NCBI GenBank assembly: GCA_021787395.1
Contig: JAJYLZ010000003.1
Span: 1-47,278, forward strand
Direction: 5' to 3'
Source of the DNA: Chloroflexota bacterium
GTDB lineage: Bacteria; Chloroflexota; Limnocylindria; Limnocylindrales; CSP1-4
DNA length: 47,278 nucleotides
Under the pieces are notes generated by a model, which saw only the letters and a program-made list of their open reading frames with translations, made no database searches and had not been told where the DNA came from. Below, in pieces: positions 8,612 to 16,342 of the stretch (positions within the stretch are counted from its first letter, which is position 1; every line of letters starts with the position of its first letter). A program made the position numbers and the translations under genes.

Positions 8612-8640
8612 TTTCTAGCACCCGCCGGGCAATTGGTCAA
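8612..8640 (-). promoter_or_regulatory. Sigma70-type promoter for the TPR gene
   Basis: On the minus strand TTGACC (8635-8640) is separated by exactly 17 nt from TAGAAA (8612-8617), close to -35/-10 consensus. Predicted initiation is near 8605, giving an mRNA leader of about 86 nt before the GTG at 8519. It is the clearest promoter in the window. Confidence 0.6.
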
Positions 8641-8685
8641 ACGAGGCCGCGGGCGGGTGGCGACCTCCCCGGGAACCGGCTGGCC

Positions 8686-9510
8686 CTACTGCGTGAGTCG
8701 CAGGTTCCAGACCACGACCACGATCGCGAGCGCGGCCAGCAGGGCCATCTCCCACAGGAACCGCCGCTCGCGGCGACGGGCCGGCGCCGAGCCGTGCTGC
8801 GCGTCCCACAGGTAGAACACCAGCGTGAGGACGGCAGGGCCCACCAGGCGCGGCAGGTCGATGGCCCGGATCAGGCCCGCGACAACGGCGACGACCAGGG
8901 CGTAGGTGAGGGCCGACCGCGCGATCTCGGCCGGCTGGCCGAAGCGGAGCGCCGCGATCCGCCAGCCGATGACGAACGCCGCGAGGGCGTCGGCCAGGGC
9001 CAGCGCCGCCAGCCAGCCGCCGGTCATCGCGCTCGATCCGGCCGCCGGCGAGCCGGCGGGCTCGGGCATGCCGCCCGGCACCAGGACGGCGACCCCGGTG
9101 AACACCACGAACGCGGTCAGGACGGCCACCGCCAGCACCCGCGCCCGGTCGCTGTCCGAGACGCTGCTGGGCTGGGCGAGGATCGCCATCTCGAGGGCGA
9201 GGACCCGGTCGAGGACGACCGCCAGGGCGGCCAGCGCGACGAGCAGCCACAGCTCGGACGGGACGAGGTGGATGGCCGCGGCCGCCGCGCCGGTCAGCGT
9301 CGCCGGGAGCAGCAGCGACGCGTACGGGCGCTCGGACAGCCCGCCGGAACCCAGCATGCCCAGGCCCGCCAGCAGCATCGCCGCCGCCAGCAGGCCGGCC
9401 ACGATGAACGCGTCCCCGGGGGCGATCGTGGCCGCGAGCCCCACCAGGAGCGTGGCGACGAGCGCGAACTCGTGGCGGGCGTCGGACGCCGTGGAGTCGG
9501 CAGCGTGCAT
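8686..9510 (-). CDS. Multi-pass membrane protein of unknown function
   Basis: A 274-aa hydrophobic protein with roughly 7-8 predicted transmembrane segments, for example FALVATLLVGLAATIA near residue 14, LWLLVALAALAVVLDRVLAL, VLAVAVLTAFVVFTGVAVLV, and FLWEMALLAALAIVVVVWNL at the C-terminus. I recognise no enzymatic motif or transporter signature. The ATG at 9510 was chosen because the upstream extension (to 9642) is Arg/Ala-rich shadow sequence. It lies between PolX and the TPR gene, all on the minus strand, with nothing in the neighbours to suggest a task. Confidence 0.7.
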   Translation of the reverse strand: MHAADSTASDARHEFALVATLLVGLAATIAPGDAFIVAGLLAAAMLLAGLGMLGSGGLSERPYASLLLPATLTGAAAAAIHLVPSELWLLVALAALAVVLDRVLALEMAILAQPSSVSDSDRARVLAVAVLTAFVVFTGVAVLVPGGMPEPAGSPAAGSSAMTGGWLAALALADALAAFVIGWRIAALRFGQPAEIARSALTYALVVAVVAGLIRAIDLPRLVGPAVLTLVFYLWDAQHGSAPARRRERRFLWEMALLAALAIVVVVWNLRLTQ

Positions 9511-9557
9511 CGGCGCGATGGTACGGGACGCGGCCGGTGCCCGGCGGCGCGACAGCG

Positions 9558-11393
9558 CTACACGCGGGCCGGCTTGGCCGCCACCCAGTCGAGCAGCTCC
9601 CCGAGGCTGCGGCTGTTCAGCACGTGCCGCGGCTCCGCCCACGCCCGGCGCGCCTGGTCCACGCCCCAGCGCAGGTCCCCGAGCTCCTCGACCCGGTGCG
9701 CGTCGGAGTCCACCGCGAGCAGGCAGCCCGCTTCGATGGCCCGGCGGGCGCGCTCCGGCGCGAGGTCCAGGCGGGCCGGCGACCCGTTGACCTCGAGCGC
9801 GGTCCCCGTCCGGGCCGCCTCGGCGAACACGGCGTCCCAGTCGAGGTCGAGCTCCGGGCGGCCGCCGATCATCCGCCCCGACGGGTGGGCGATCACGTCG
9901 ACGTGCGGGCTCCGGATGGCGGCCAGGGTGCGCCGGGTCAGCTCGTCCCGCGCCTGGCGGCGGGCCACGTGCACCGACGCCACGACGAGGTCGAACCGCT
10001 CCAGCAGCTCGTCCCCGTAGTCGAGCGTCGCGTCGGCGCGGATCTCCAGCTCGCAGCCGTGGAGCAGGCGGAAGCCCGGGACGGCACCCGGCGGCGTCCG
10101 GCCGGCGGCGTCCTCCGCGGCGAACTGGGCGTTGAGCCCGGCGATGACCGACCGCTGGAGCTCCACCCGCTCGGGATCGAGGCCGCGGGCGATGCCGAGG
10201 CCCTGCGTGTGGTCGGTCAGGACCTGGTACGCGTGGCCGCGCCGGCGGGCGGCCTCGGCCATCCGCTCGATCGCGTGGACGCCGTCGCTCCAGTCGGAGT
10301 GCGAGTGGAGGTCGCCGCGCAGGCCGTCCAGGGTGATGAGGCTCGGCAGCCGCCCCTCTCGGGAGGCCTCGATCTCGCCCCCGCCCTCGCGCAGCTCGGG
10401 GGGGATGAAGGCGAGGCCGAGGAACGCGTACACGGCCGCCTCGTCGGCGAACGTCCGGAGCTCGGCCGCGTCCCCGGCGAGCGGCTCGCCGTCGGGGCCC
10501 AGCCGGAGGAAGCCCTTCTCGGAGAGCGACCAGCCGAGGTCGCGGGCGATCCCCCGGAGCGCGACGTTGTGCGCCGCGGAGCCGGTGAAGTGGACGAGGT
10601 AGGTGCCGGCCGCACCCGGCGGCATGACCATGAGGTCCACCTGCGGCCCGTCGCGGAGGACGACGGCGGCCTTGGCGTGGCCGGCGCCGAGCACGCGCTC
10701 CACGCCGTCGAGCGAGGTGAGGCGGGCGACGGCCGCGTCCGGGTCGGCCGTCTCCACCAGCAGGTCGAGGTCGCCCACCGTCTCCCGCCGCCGCCGGAGC
10801 GAGCCCGCCTGGACGACCCGCACGACGCCCGGGGCGTCCGCCAGTCGGGCCGCCAGGCCGTCTGCGACGGCCTGCGCGCGGTCGAGGTGCATCCGGGAGG
10901 AGCGGGACGCCAGCGCGTCGATCTCGGCCAGGATGCGCCGCTCGGTCGCCGCGGAGATGCCCTTGAGCGTCCGCAGGCGGCCGGCCGCCGCGGCCTCGCG
11001 GAGGGCGGGCACCGTCTCGACGCCCAGGCCCCTCCAGACCGTCGCCACGGTCTTGGGCCCCACGCCAGGGATCGCCAGCAGGTCCACCAGGGTGGCGGGC
11101 ATCTCGGCCCGGAGGCGCTCGTGGAAGGCCATGCGGCCGGTGGCGGCCAGCTCGGCGATCTTGTCGCCGATCGCGGGGCCCACGCCCGCGAGGGGCCGGC
11201 GGTCGCCCGCCCCGTACGCCTGCGCCACGTCGAACGGGGCCCGCTCGACGGCATCGGCGGCGCGATGGTAGGCAACCGTCTTGAACGGGTTCTCGCCCTT
11301 CACCTCGAGCAGGTCGCCGATCTCGTGCAGGATCGCGGCGACCTCGCCGTTGGTCGGCGGGTCGGGGGCGTCGTCGTTCGGCACGGGCGCCAT
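9558..11393 (-). CDS. polX: Family X DNA polymerase with C-terminal PHP domain (PolX)
   Basis: A 611-aa protein of normal bacterial PolX length. Residues 1-160 hold the lyase-like and helix-hairpin-helix region (GENPFKTVAYHRAAD, LAIPGVGPKTVATVW). The nucleotidyltransferase core shows AGSLRRRRETVGDLDLLVE with two metal-binding Asp and a third at QVDLMVMPPG. The C-terminal PHP domain has DLHSHSDWSDG, VLTDHTQG, VASVHVARR, IAHPSGR and VDSDAHR, the metal-binding His/Asp set of a 3'-5' exonuclease or AP endonuclease. It acts in base-excision repair gap filling. The ATG at 11393 starts a natural N-terminus. Confidence 0.93.
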   Translation of the reverse strand: MAPVPNDDAPDPPTNGEVAAILHEIGDLLEVKGENPFKTVAYHRAADAVERAPFDVAQAYGAGDRRPLAGVGPAIGDKIAELAATGRMAFHERLRAEMPATLVDLLAIPGVGPKTVATVWRGLGVETVPALREAAAAGRLRTLKGISAATERRILAEIDALASRSSRMHLDRAQAVADGLAARLADAPGVVRVVQAGSLRRRRETVGDLDLLVETADPDAAVARLTSLDGVERVLGAGHAKAAVVLRDGPQVDLMVMPPGAAGTYLVHFTGSAAHNVALRGIARDLGWSLSEKGFLRLGPDGEPLAGDAAELRTFADEAAVYAFLGLAFIPPELREGGGEIEASREGRLPSLITLDGLRGDLHSHSDWSDGVHAIERMAEAARRRGHAYQVLTDHTQGLGIARGLDPERVELQRSVIAGLNAQFAAEDAAGRTPPGAVPGFRLLHGCELEIRADATLDYGDELLERFDLVVASVHVARRQARDELTRRTLAAIRSPHVDVIAHPSGRMIGGRPELDLDWDAVFAEAARTGTALEVNGSPARLDLAPERARRAIEAGCLLAVDSDAHRVEELGDLRWGVDQARRAWAEPRHVLNSRSLGELLDWVAAKPARV

Positions 11394-11433
11394 GGTAGGC
11401 GAACGCCGGGCGGCGTCCGCGGGGCCGGGCCCC

Positions 11434-12867
11434 CTACGCGGCCACCACGCGGTCCCGCCCCGCCCGCTTGGCGCGGTAGAGCGCCCGGTCCGCCTCGTCC
11501 ACCACCTCGTCCAGCTCGGCGTCGGGGCGCTCGGCCACCGCGACCCCCACCGACACGGACACTCCGGGCACGCCCAGGCGGCGGAGGTCCAGGTCGGCGA
11601 CGGCCCGCCGCACGCGCTCCCCCACCTCGGCCGCGACGCGCGGCCCCGGGTTGCGCAGCAGGACCACGAACTCCTCGCCGCCGAAGCGGGCCGGCACGTC
11701 GCCCTCGCGGACCGCGCCGGCGATCGCCTGGGCCACCTCGCGCAGCACGTGGTCGCCGACCGCGTGGCCGTAGGTGTCGTTGAGCCGCTTGAAGCGGTCG
11801 ATGTCCACCATCAGCACGCCGATCCGGTCCTCGGCGCGGCGGCGCCGGGCGAGGAGCCCGAGGTACTCGTCGAAGTAGCGGCGGTTGGGCAGGCCGGTGA
11901 GGGCGTCCGTGGCGGCGCGCAACTCGGCGTCGCGCAGCGTGTAGATGCGGGCGAGCGCGGCGGACGCCTCGAGCGCCGCGGCGGCGAGCAGGCGCTGCGC
12001 CCGCGGGCCCCACGGCTCGGCGGTCCTCCGCGACAGGACGATCGCCCCCTCCAGGCGGCCGTCGACGCGGAGCGGCGCCGCCAGCACGTTCCGCAGGCCG
12101 AACTCCGCGCGCAGGCGGTCCGCGATGCGGTCGGCGATCCGCTGCTCGGCGCCGGCCAGGGCCGGCGACGCGTGACCGGTCCCGGCACGGCGGCGGGCCG
12201 GGACGGCCGGGGGCGCCTCCAGCGGCACGGCAGCCGCCGGGCGCGGCACGCCACGCGCCTCGCCGGCCGGGGGCCCGCCGACGGCGGCGAGGACCGGCCG
12301 CGACCGGGCGAGGCCGAGGTGGACGAGCTGCGGGTCTCCGTCCGCATCGGGCTCGATGGGCACGGCCGCGTAGCGCCGGGCCCTGGCGGCGACGTGCGCG
12401 AGCTCGGCCGCCGAGTCGCCCAGGGCCGGGTCCTCGAGCTCGGACAGGGGCAGGTAGGTGCGGGACGCCGGGGCGCCCGGCCGCGTGGGCGAGAGCACCG
12501 CCTCGAGGTTGCGCGATTCGGGCCGCCGTCGCACCACGGAGACGTGGTCGGCGCCGGTCCCCGTGCCGAGCTCCTCGACGATGGCGCCGACGATCGCATC
12601 GGGCGAGACGGAGCGGGACAGGCCGCGCAGGATGCGGGCGAAGGACTCCGCCTCGGTCTCGCGGGCGCCGTCGGTGTGGTGCGCGTCCTCGTCCTGGCGC
12701 GCCACGAGGAGCCAGGCGACCGCCAGGAGGAGGAGCACCAGCAGGTCCGGCAGCCCGCCTCCGAGCCCGAGGCGGACCAGCTCCACGGCGGCGCCCGCCG
12801 CCAGCAGGCCCGGGAGCGGATGGCGGGGCGCGGCCCGCAGCCACCCCTGCAGCCTGTCCGCGGTCAC
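11434..12867 (-). CDS. Diguanylate cyclase with membrane anchor, GAF-like and GGDEF domains
   Basis: A 477-aa protein. One or two transmembrane helices lie near residues 18-55 (LLVLLLLAVAWLLVA). A GAF-like sensory region spans about 75-310, interrupted by a Pro/Ala-rich low-complexity stretch. A complete GGDEF domain spans about 320-477 with an intact GGEEF active site at 396-400. The c-di-GMP inhibitory site REGD lies five residues upstream. It should make c-di-GMP at the inner membrane. The frame is open to 13005, but the GTG at 12867 has GGAGAGG 4 nt upstream, which decides the start. It follows a second GGDEF gene by 112 nt. Confidence 0.88.
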   Translation of the reverse strand: MTADRLQGWLRAAPRHPLPGLLAAGAAVELVRLGLGGGLPDLLVLLLLAVAWLLVARQDEDAHHTDGARETEAESFARILRGLSRSVSPDAIVGAIVEELGTGTGADHVSVVRRRPESRNLEAVLSPTRPGAPASRTYLPLSELEDPALGDSAAELAHVAARARRYAAVPIEPDADGDPQLVHLGLARSRPVLAAVGGPPAGEARGVPRPAAAVPLEAPPAVPARRRAGTGHASPALAGAEQRIADRIADRLRAEFGLRNVLAAPLRVDGRLEGAIVLSRRTAEPWGPRAQRLLAAAALEASAALARIYTLRDAELRAATDALTGLPNRRYFDEYLGLLARRRRAEDRIGVLMVDIDRFKRLNDTYGHAVGDHVLREVAQAIAGAVREGDVPARFGGEEFVVLLRNPGPRVAAEVGERVRRAVADLDLRRLGVPGVSVSVGVAVAERPDAELDEVVDEADRALYRAKRAGRDRVVAA

Positions 12868-12975
12868 GAGGCCTCTCCGTTCGCTCACCTTGGACGGCAA
12901 GCATGAGCGTCCGTGGGGTCTGCCGCAACCACCGGACGTGGTACCGATGTCGGCCGGGTCCCGGTACTTTGGTAC

Positions 12976-12988
12976 GGGGTCAGACCCC
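12976..12988. repeat. GGGGTCAGACCCC palindrome, REP-like or terminator
   Basis: A 13-bp perfect palindrome preceded by TTTGGTAC. The upstream GGDEF gene's stop codon lies within it. The motif resembles short palindromic repeats scattered between genes of many high-GC bacteria, so it may be a repetitive element or simply the transcription terminator of the upstream gene. Only one copy was noticed here. Confidence 0.4.
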
Positions 12989-14854
12989 TCCGGATCGCCC
13001 CCCACCGACGACAGCCGCCCGCTCGGCGCCGGTGCGGCGGCGCCCGCTGAAGGCGTGGGGCCGGGGGGCGGACTCCACCTCCGACGAGGGCTGGCCGAGC
13101 AGCCCCACGCGGACGCGGCTGCCGCCCTCCGCCTTGGCCGCGTACAGCCCGGCGTCGGCCGCGGCGATCAGCTCCGTGGCCGTGCGGCCGTCGGCCGGGT
13201 GCCCGGCGATGCCGATCGAGGTGCCCACGGGCAGGGGCGTCCGGCCGTCGGCCGTGAACGGGCGGTCGCGGAAGGTGGCCAGGATGCGCTCGGCCACCAC
13301 CGCCGCGTCGGGGACGGTCGTCTCGGGCAGGATCAGCGCGAACTCGTCGCCCCCGTAGCGAGCCGCCACGTCGGACGCCCGCAGGCTGGCTCGGATCGTC
13401 TCGGCCACGTACACCAGCAGCCGGTCGCCGTACAGGTGGCCGAACGTGTCGTTGACGAGCTTGAAGTCGTCGAGGTCGAGCATCATCACGGCCAGGGGCC
13501 GGCGCGTGCGGACGGCCCGGACGACCTCCTCGGACAGCCGCTCGTGCAGGTAGCGGTGGTTGAAGAAGCCCGTCAGCGGGTCGCGGTCGGCGAGGTTGCG
13601 CGCCGCCTCGTAGGTGCGGGCGTTCTCGAGCGCCATCGCCGCCTCGTGCGCCATCGTGCGGGCGAGCGTGATCTTGCCGGGGTCGTCGGTGGGGCGGCCC
13701 GAGGAGGTGACCTCCACGACGCCGATCGCGGCGCCCTTGGCCACCAGCGGCAGCATGATCAGCCCGCGCATGCCCTCGCGGCGGAGCTCGGACGCCTCGG
13801 CCGGGTCGGCCTCGGGGTCCTCCGCATCGACCGTGGCGATCACGCCCTCGTCGAGCACGCGGGCCGTGAGCGGGAACTGGGCGAGCGGGTAGAAGTCGTC
13901 GATCGCCGCTCGGTACTCCCGGGGGTAGCAGCCGAGGGTGCGGAGCCGGTTGCCGACGGGGTCCCAGTCGCTGATCTGGGCGCGTTCGCCCCCCACGGCA
14001 CGCGCGAGGTGCTCGGCCATCAGCTGCGCCACGTCCTTGGGGTCGAGCGAGCGCGACAGGGCCGAGCTCATGTCCAGCAGTTGGCGCAGCTCCTCGGCCA
14101 GCCGGCGCGTCTCGGCGAGCGAGGCGGCGCCGGCGAAGGCGGTGGCGGCCTGGTCGGCCAGGATGAGCAGCAGCCGGAGGTCGTCGCCGTCGAAGGCGTG
14201 CGGGCCCAGCTTGGACACCGTGATCACCCCGAGCAGGCGCTCGTCGTGGCGCATGGGGACCACCAGCATCGACTCGTCCACGTCGTCGGTGCCCGGGATG
14301 GTCATGCCGCGCGGATCGCGGCGCGTGTCGTCGATCTTGAGCGGCGTGCCGTGCTGGGCGACCCAGCCGGTGAAGCCCTGGCCGACCCGGGTGCGCAGGA
14401 TCTCGACGTCCACGTGCTCGTAGGCGCCGAACCGCCCCTCGTACGCGACGGGGCTGAGGTCCTCGTCCTCGAGCAGGTAGACCCGGGCGTTGTGGTACGG
14501 GATGACCCTGCGGATCTCCTCGACCACCGCGAGGGCCACGCCGTGCGGCTCAACGCCGGTGCTCATCCGGTGGGCAGCCTCGGCCAGCACCGCGAGCTGG
14601 GCGTTCCGGCGCCCCTCCGCCGCGCGGGCGCGACCGACCAGCGAGCCGGTGGTCAGCAGCGTGCCGCCGACGGTGAAGTCCAGGACCACGAGCAGGTCGC
14701 CCAGCGTCCGCGGGCCCCCGGTCGCGACCCAGGAGGCGATCCCGAGGCCGAGCGTCAGGATGCCGGCGAGCAGGACCAGGGCGTGGATGCGGGGCTCGGT
14801 CAAGCGCGAGTCGCCGGTCGCCACATCCGCATGCGCGGCATCGGTTCGCTTCAC
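12980..14854 (-). CDS. Diguanylate cyclase with two membrane helices, tandem GAF domains and GGDEF
   Basis: A 624-aa sensor. Two hydrophobic segments lie near residues 23-75 (IHALVLLAGILTLGLGIA; VVLDFTVGGTLLTTGSLV). Two GAF domains follow at about 90-240 (VGQGFTGWVAQHGTPLKIDD) and 255-420. The GGDEF domain at about 420-590 has an intact GGDEF at 501-505 and the inhibitory RASD five residues upstream. About 40 C-terminal residues are basic and unstructured and end inside a palindrome. The GTG at 14854 starts KRTDAAHAD; the open frame further upstream is low-complexity shadow. It probably senses a small ligand or redox state and makes c-di-GMP. No EAL or HD-GYP phosphodiesterase lies nearby. 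Confidence 0.87.
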   Translation of the reverse strand: MKRTDAAHADVATGDSRLTEPRIHALVLLAGILTLGLGIASWVATGGPRTLGDLLVVLDFTVGGTLLTTGSLVGRARAAEGRRNAQLAVLAEAAHRMSTGVEPHGVALAVVEEIRRVIPYHNARVYLLEDEDLSPVAYEGRFGAYEHVDVEILRTRVGQGFTGWVAQHGTPLKIDDTRRDPRGMTIPGTDDVDESMLVVPMRHDERLLGVITVSKLGPHAFDGDDLRLLLILADQAATAFAGAASLAETRRLAEELRQLLDMSSALSRSLDPKDVAQLMAEHLARAVGGERAQISDWDPVGNRLRTLGCYPREYRAAIDDFYPLAQFPLTARVLDEGVIATVDAEDPEADPAEASELRREGMRGLIMLPLVAKGAAIGVVEVTSSGRPTDDPGKITLARTMAHEAAMALENARTYEAARNLADRDPLTGFFNHRYLHERLSEEVVRAVRTRRPLAVMMLDLDDFKLVNDTFGHLYGDRLLVYVAETIRASLRASDVAARYGGDEFALILPETTVPDAAVVAERILATFRDRPFTADGRTPLPVGTSIGIAGHPADGRTATELIAAADAGLYAAKAEGGSRVRVGLLGQPSSEVESAPRPHAFSGRRRTGAERAAVVGGGRSGGV

Positions 14855-14960
14855 GCCCGCGATGCTGCCCGATCCGGACGGCCGCCGGACATTCACCGGA
14901 AGTACCTGCCCCGACCGGACCCTCGACGCGCGCCGGCCGCCATGGACGCGATGGCGGGCC

Positions 14961-15539
14961 TCAGCCCCCCGGGCGCCACCCGAAACGGGCCGACTCCGGC
15001 CGGGCGAGCCAGTCGGAGAGCGAGCCCAGCCCCGCATCCTTGGCCGACAGCAGAGGCGAGGCAACCGGCCACTCAATCCCCAGCCGAGGGTCGTCGTAGC
15101 GGATCCCGGATTCGCCGGCGGCGTTGTAGGCGCCCGTGCAGAAGTACTCGACCTCGGTCCCGTCGGCCAGCGCGCAGAAGCCGCGCGCGAACGACGCCGG
15201 CGCCCAGAACAGCAGCGGCTCGTCGCCCGACGCCTCCACCGCGACGTGCCGGCCGAGCGTGGGCGACCCGGGCCGGACGTCCACGGCGACCATGAACGCC
15301 CGGCCGGCAACCACGCGCATCAGCTTGCCCTGCGGCGGGTCCCACTGGAAGTGCAGGCCCCGCACCACGCCCCGCGCCGACCGGGACTGGTTGACCTGGA
15401 CGAATCGGGTCGGCAGGCCGAGCGGCTCGAAGCTGTCCACGCGGACGATCTCCGCGAACCAGCCCCGTTCGTCGGCGAAGGTCTGCGGGCGGGCGACCAG
15501 GACCTCGGCGAGGGCGGTGGGCTCGACCCTGAACGGCAC
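14961..15539 (-). CDS. rmlC: dTDP-4-dehydrorhamnose 3,5-epimerase family protein
   Basis: A 192-aa cupin-fold sugar-nucleotide epimerase of normal RmlC length. Motifs include FADERGWFAEI, QVNQSRSARGVVRGLHFQ (with the catalytic His) and PASFARGFCALADGTEVEYF, then PRLGIEWP near the end. In known enzymes it epimerises C3 and C5 of dTDP-4-keto-6-deoxyglucose on the way to dTDP-rhamnose. The GTG at 15539 is only 2 nt after the fabG stop codon, so it is very likely cotranscribed with the fatty-acid genes. No rmlA, rmlB or rmlD is in the window. A related 3- or 5-epimerase activity is equally possible. Confidence 0.88.
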   Translation of the reverse strand: MPFRVEPTALAEVLVARPQTFADERGWFAEIVRVDSFEPLGLPTRFVQVNQSRSARGVVRGLHFQWDPPQGKLMRVVAGRAFMVAVDVRPGSPTLGRHVAVEASGDEPLLFWAPASFARGFCALADGTEVEYFCTGAYNAAGESGIRYDDPRLGIEWPVASPLLSAKDAGLGSLSDWLARPESARFGWRPGG

Positions 15540-15541
15540 CG

Positions 15542-16294
15542 CTACATCATCACCAGCCCGCCGTCCACGGCGAGCACCTGGCCCGTGATGTAGGCCGCCT
15601 CGTCCGAGGCGAGGAAGGCCACCGCGTTGGCGATGTCGTCGACGGTGCCGAAGTGGCCCAGCGGGGTCTGCGCGCGGATGGCCTCCTGGAGCTCGGCCGG
15701 CAGGTCCTTGGTCAGCTCGGTGGTGATGAACCCGGGCGCGACCGCGTTGACCGTGATCGCCCGCGAGGCGAACTCGCGGGCGCACGCCTTGGTCAGGCCG
15801 ATGAGGCCCGCCTTGGACGAGCTGTAGTTGGCCTGGCCGGTCTGGCCCGCCTGCCCCGACACGGAGCTCATGTTGATGATGCGGCCGCCCCGCTTGGCCT
15901 TGAACATCGGGCGCACCACGGCCTTGGTGCAGTAGAACGCGCCGAACAGGTTGACCTCGAGGACGGCCTTCCACTCGTCCAGGCTCATCCGCATGACGAG
16001 GTCGTCGCGGGTGATCCCGGCGTTGTTGACCAGGATGTCCACCTGGCCGAAGGCGTCGAGCGCGGCCTTGACGAAGGCGTCGCACTGCTCGGGGTCGGTG
16101 ACGCTGCCGGTCACGAACAGCGCCCGGCGGCCCAGCGCCTCGATGTCCGCCTTCGTCTGCTCGCCGACGGCCGGGTTGCCGGCGTCGAGGATCGCGATGT
16201 CGGCGCCCTGCGCCGCGAGCCGCAGGCAGATCGCACGGCCGATGCCGCGGGCGCCGCCGGTGACGAGGGCAACCTTGCCGGTGAGGTCGAGCAT
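15542..16294 (-). CDS. fabG: 3-oxoacyl-ACP reductase
   Basis: A 250-aa short-chain dehydrogenase. It has the NADPH-binding TGGARGIGRA (12-21), the NNAG motif at 90-93, and the catalytic triad S144, Y157 and K161 in the usual 13- and 4-residue spacing. The C-terminal ITGQVLAVDGGLVMM matches FabG. It reduces beta-ketoacyl-ACP in the elongation cycle. The ATG at 16294 follows fabH by 48 nt, with AAGGAGG about 6 nt upstream. The adjacent fabH, accB, fabF and fabZ support the assignment over other SDRs. Confidence 0.93.
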   Translation of the reverse strand: MLDLTGKVALVTGGARGIGRAICLRLAAQGADIAILDAGNPAVGEQTKADIEALGRRALFVTGSVTDPEQCDAFVKAALDAFGQVDILVNNAGITRDDLVMRMSLDEWKAVLEVNLFGAFYCTKAVVRPMFKAKRGGRIINMSSVSGQAGQTGQANYSSSKAGLIGLTKACAREFASRAITVNAVAPGFITTELTKDLPAELQEAIRAQTPLGHFGTVDDIANAVAFLASDEAAYITGQVLAVDGGLVMM

Positions 16295-16342
16295 GCGCGG
16301 AGTCCTCCTTGGTGGGCCGTTGGGACGTGGCGTGGCTGGGCG

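Noticed and set aside
12868..13005. N-terminal extension of the GGDEF protein up to 13005
   Set aside because: It would overlap the end of the upstream gene and the palindrome. GTG 12867 has GGAGAGG at ideal spacing.
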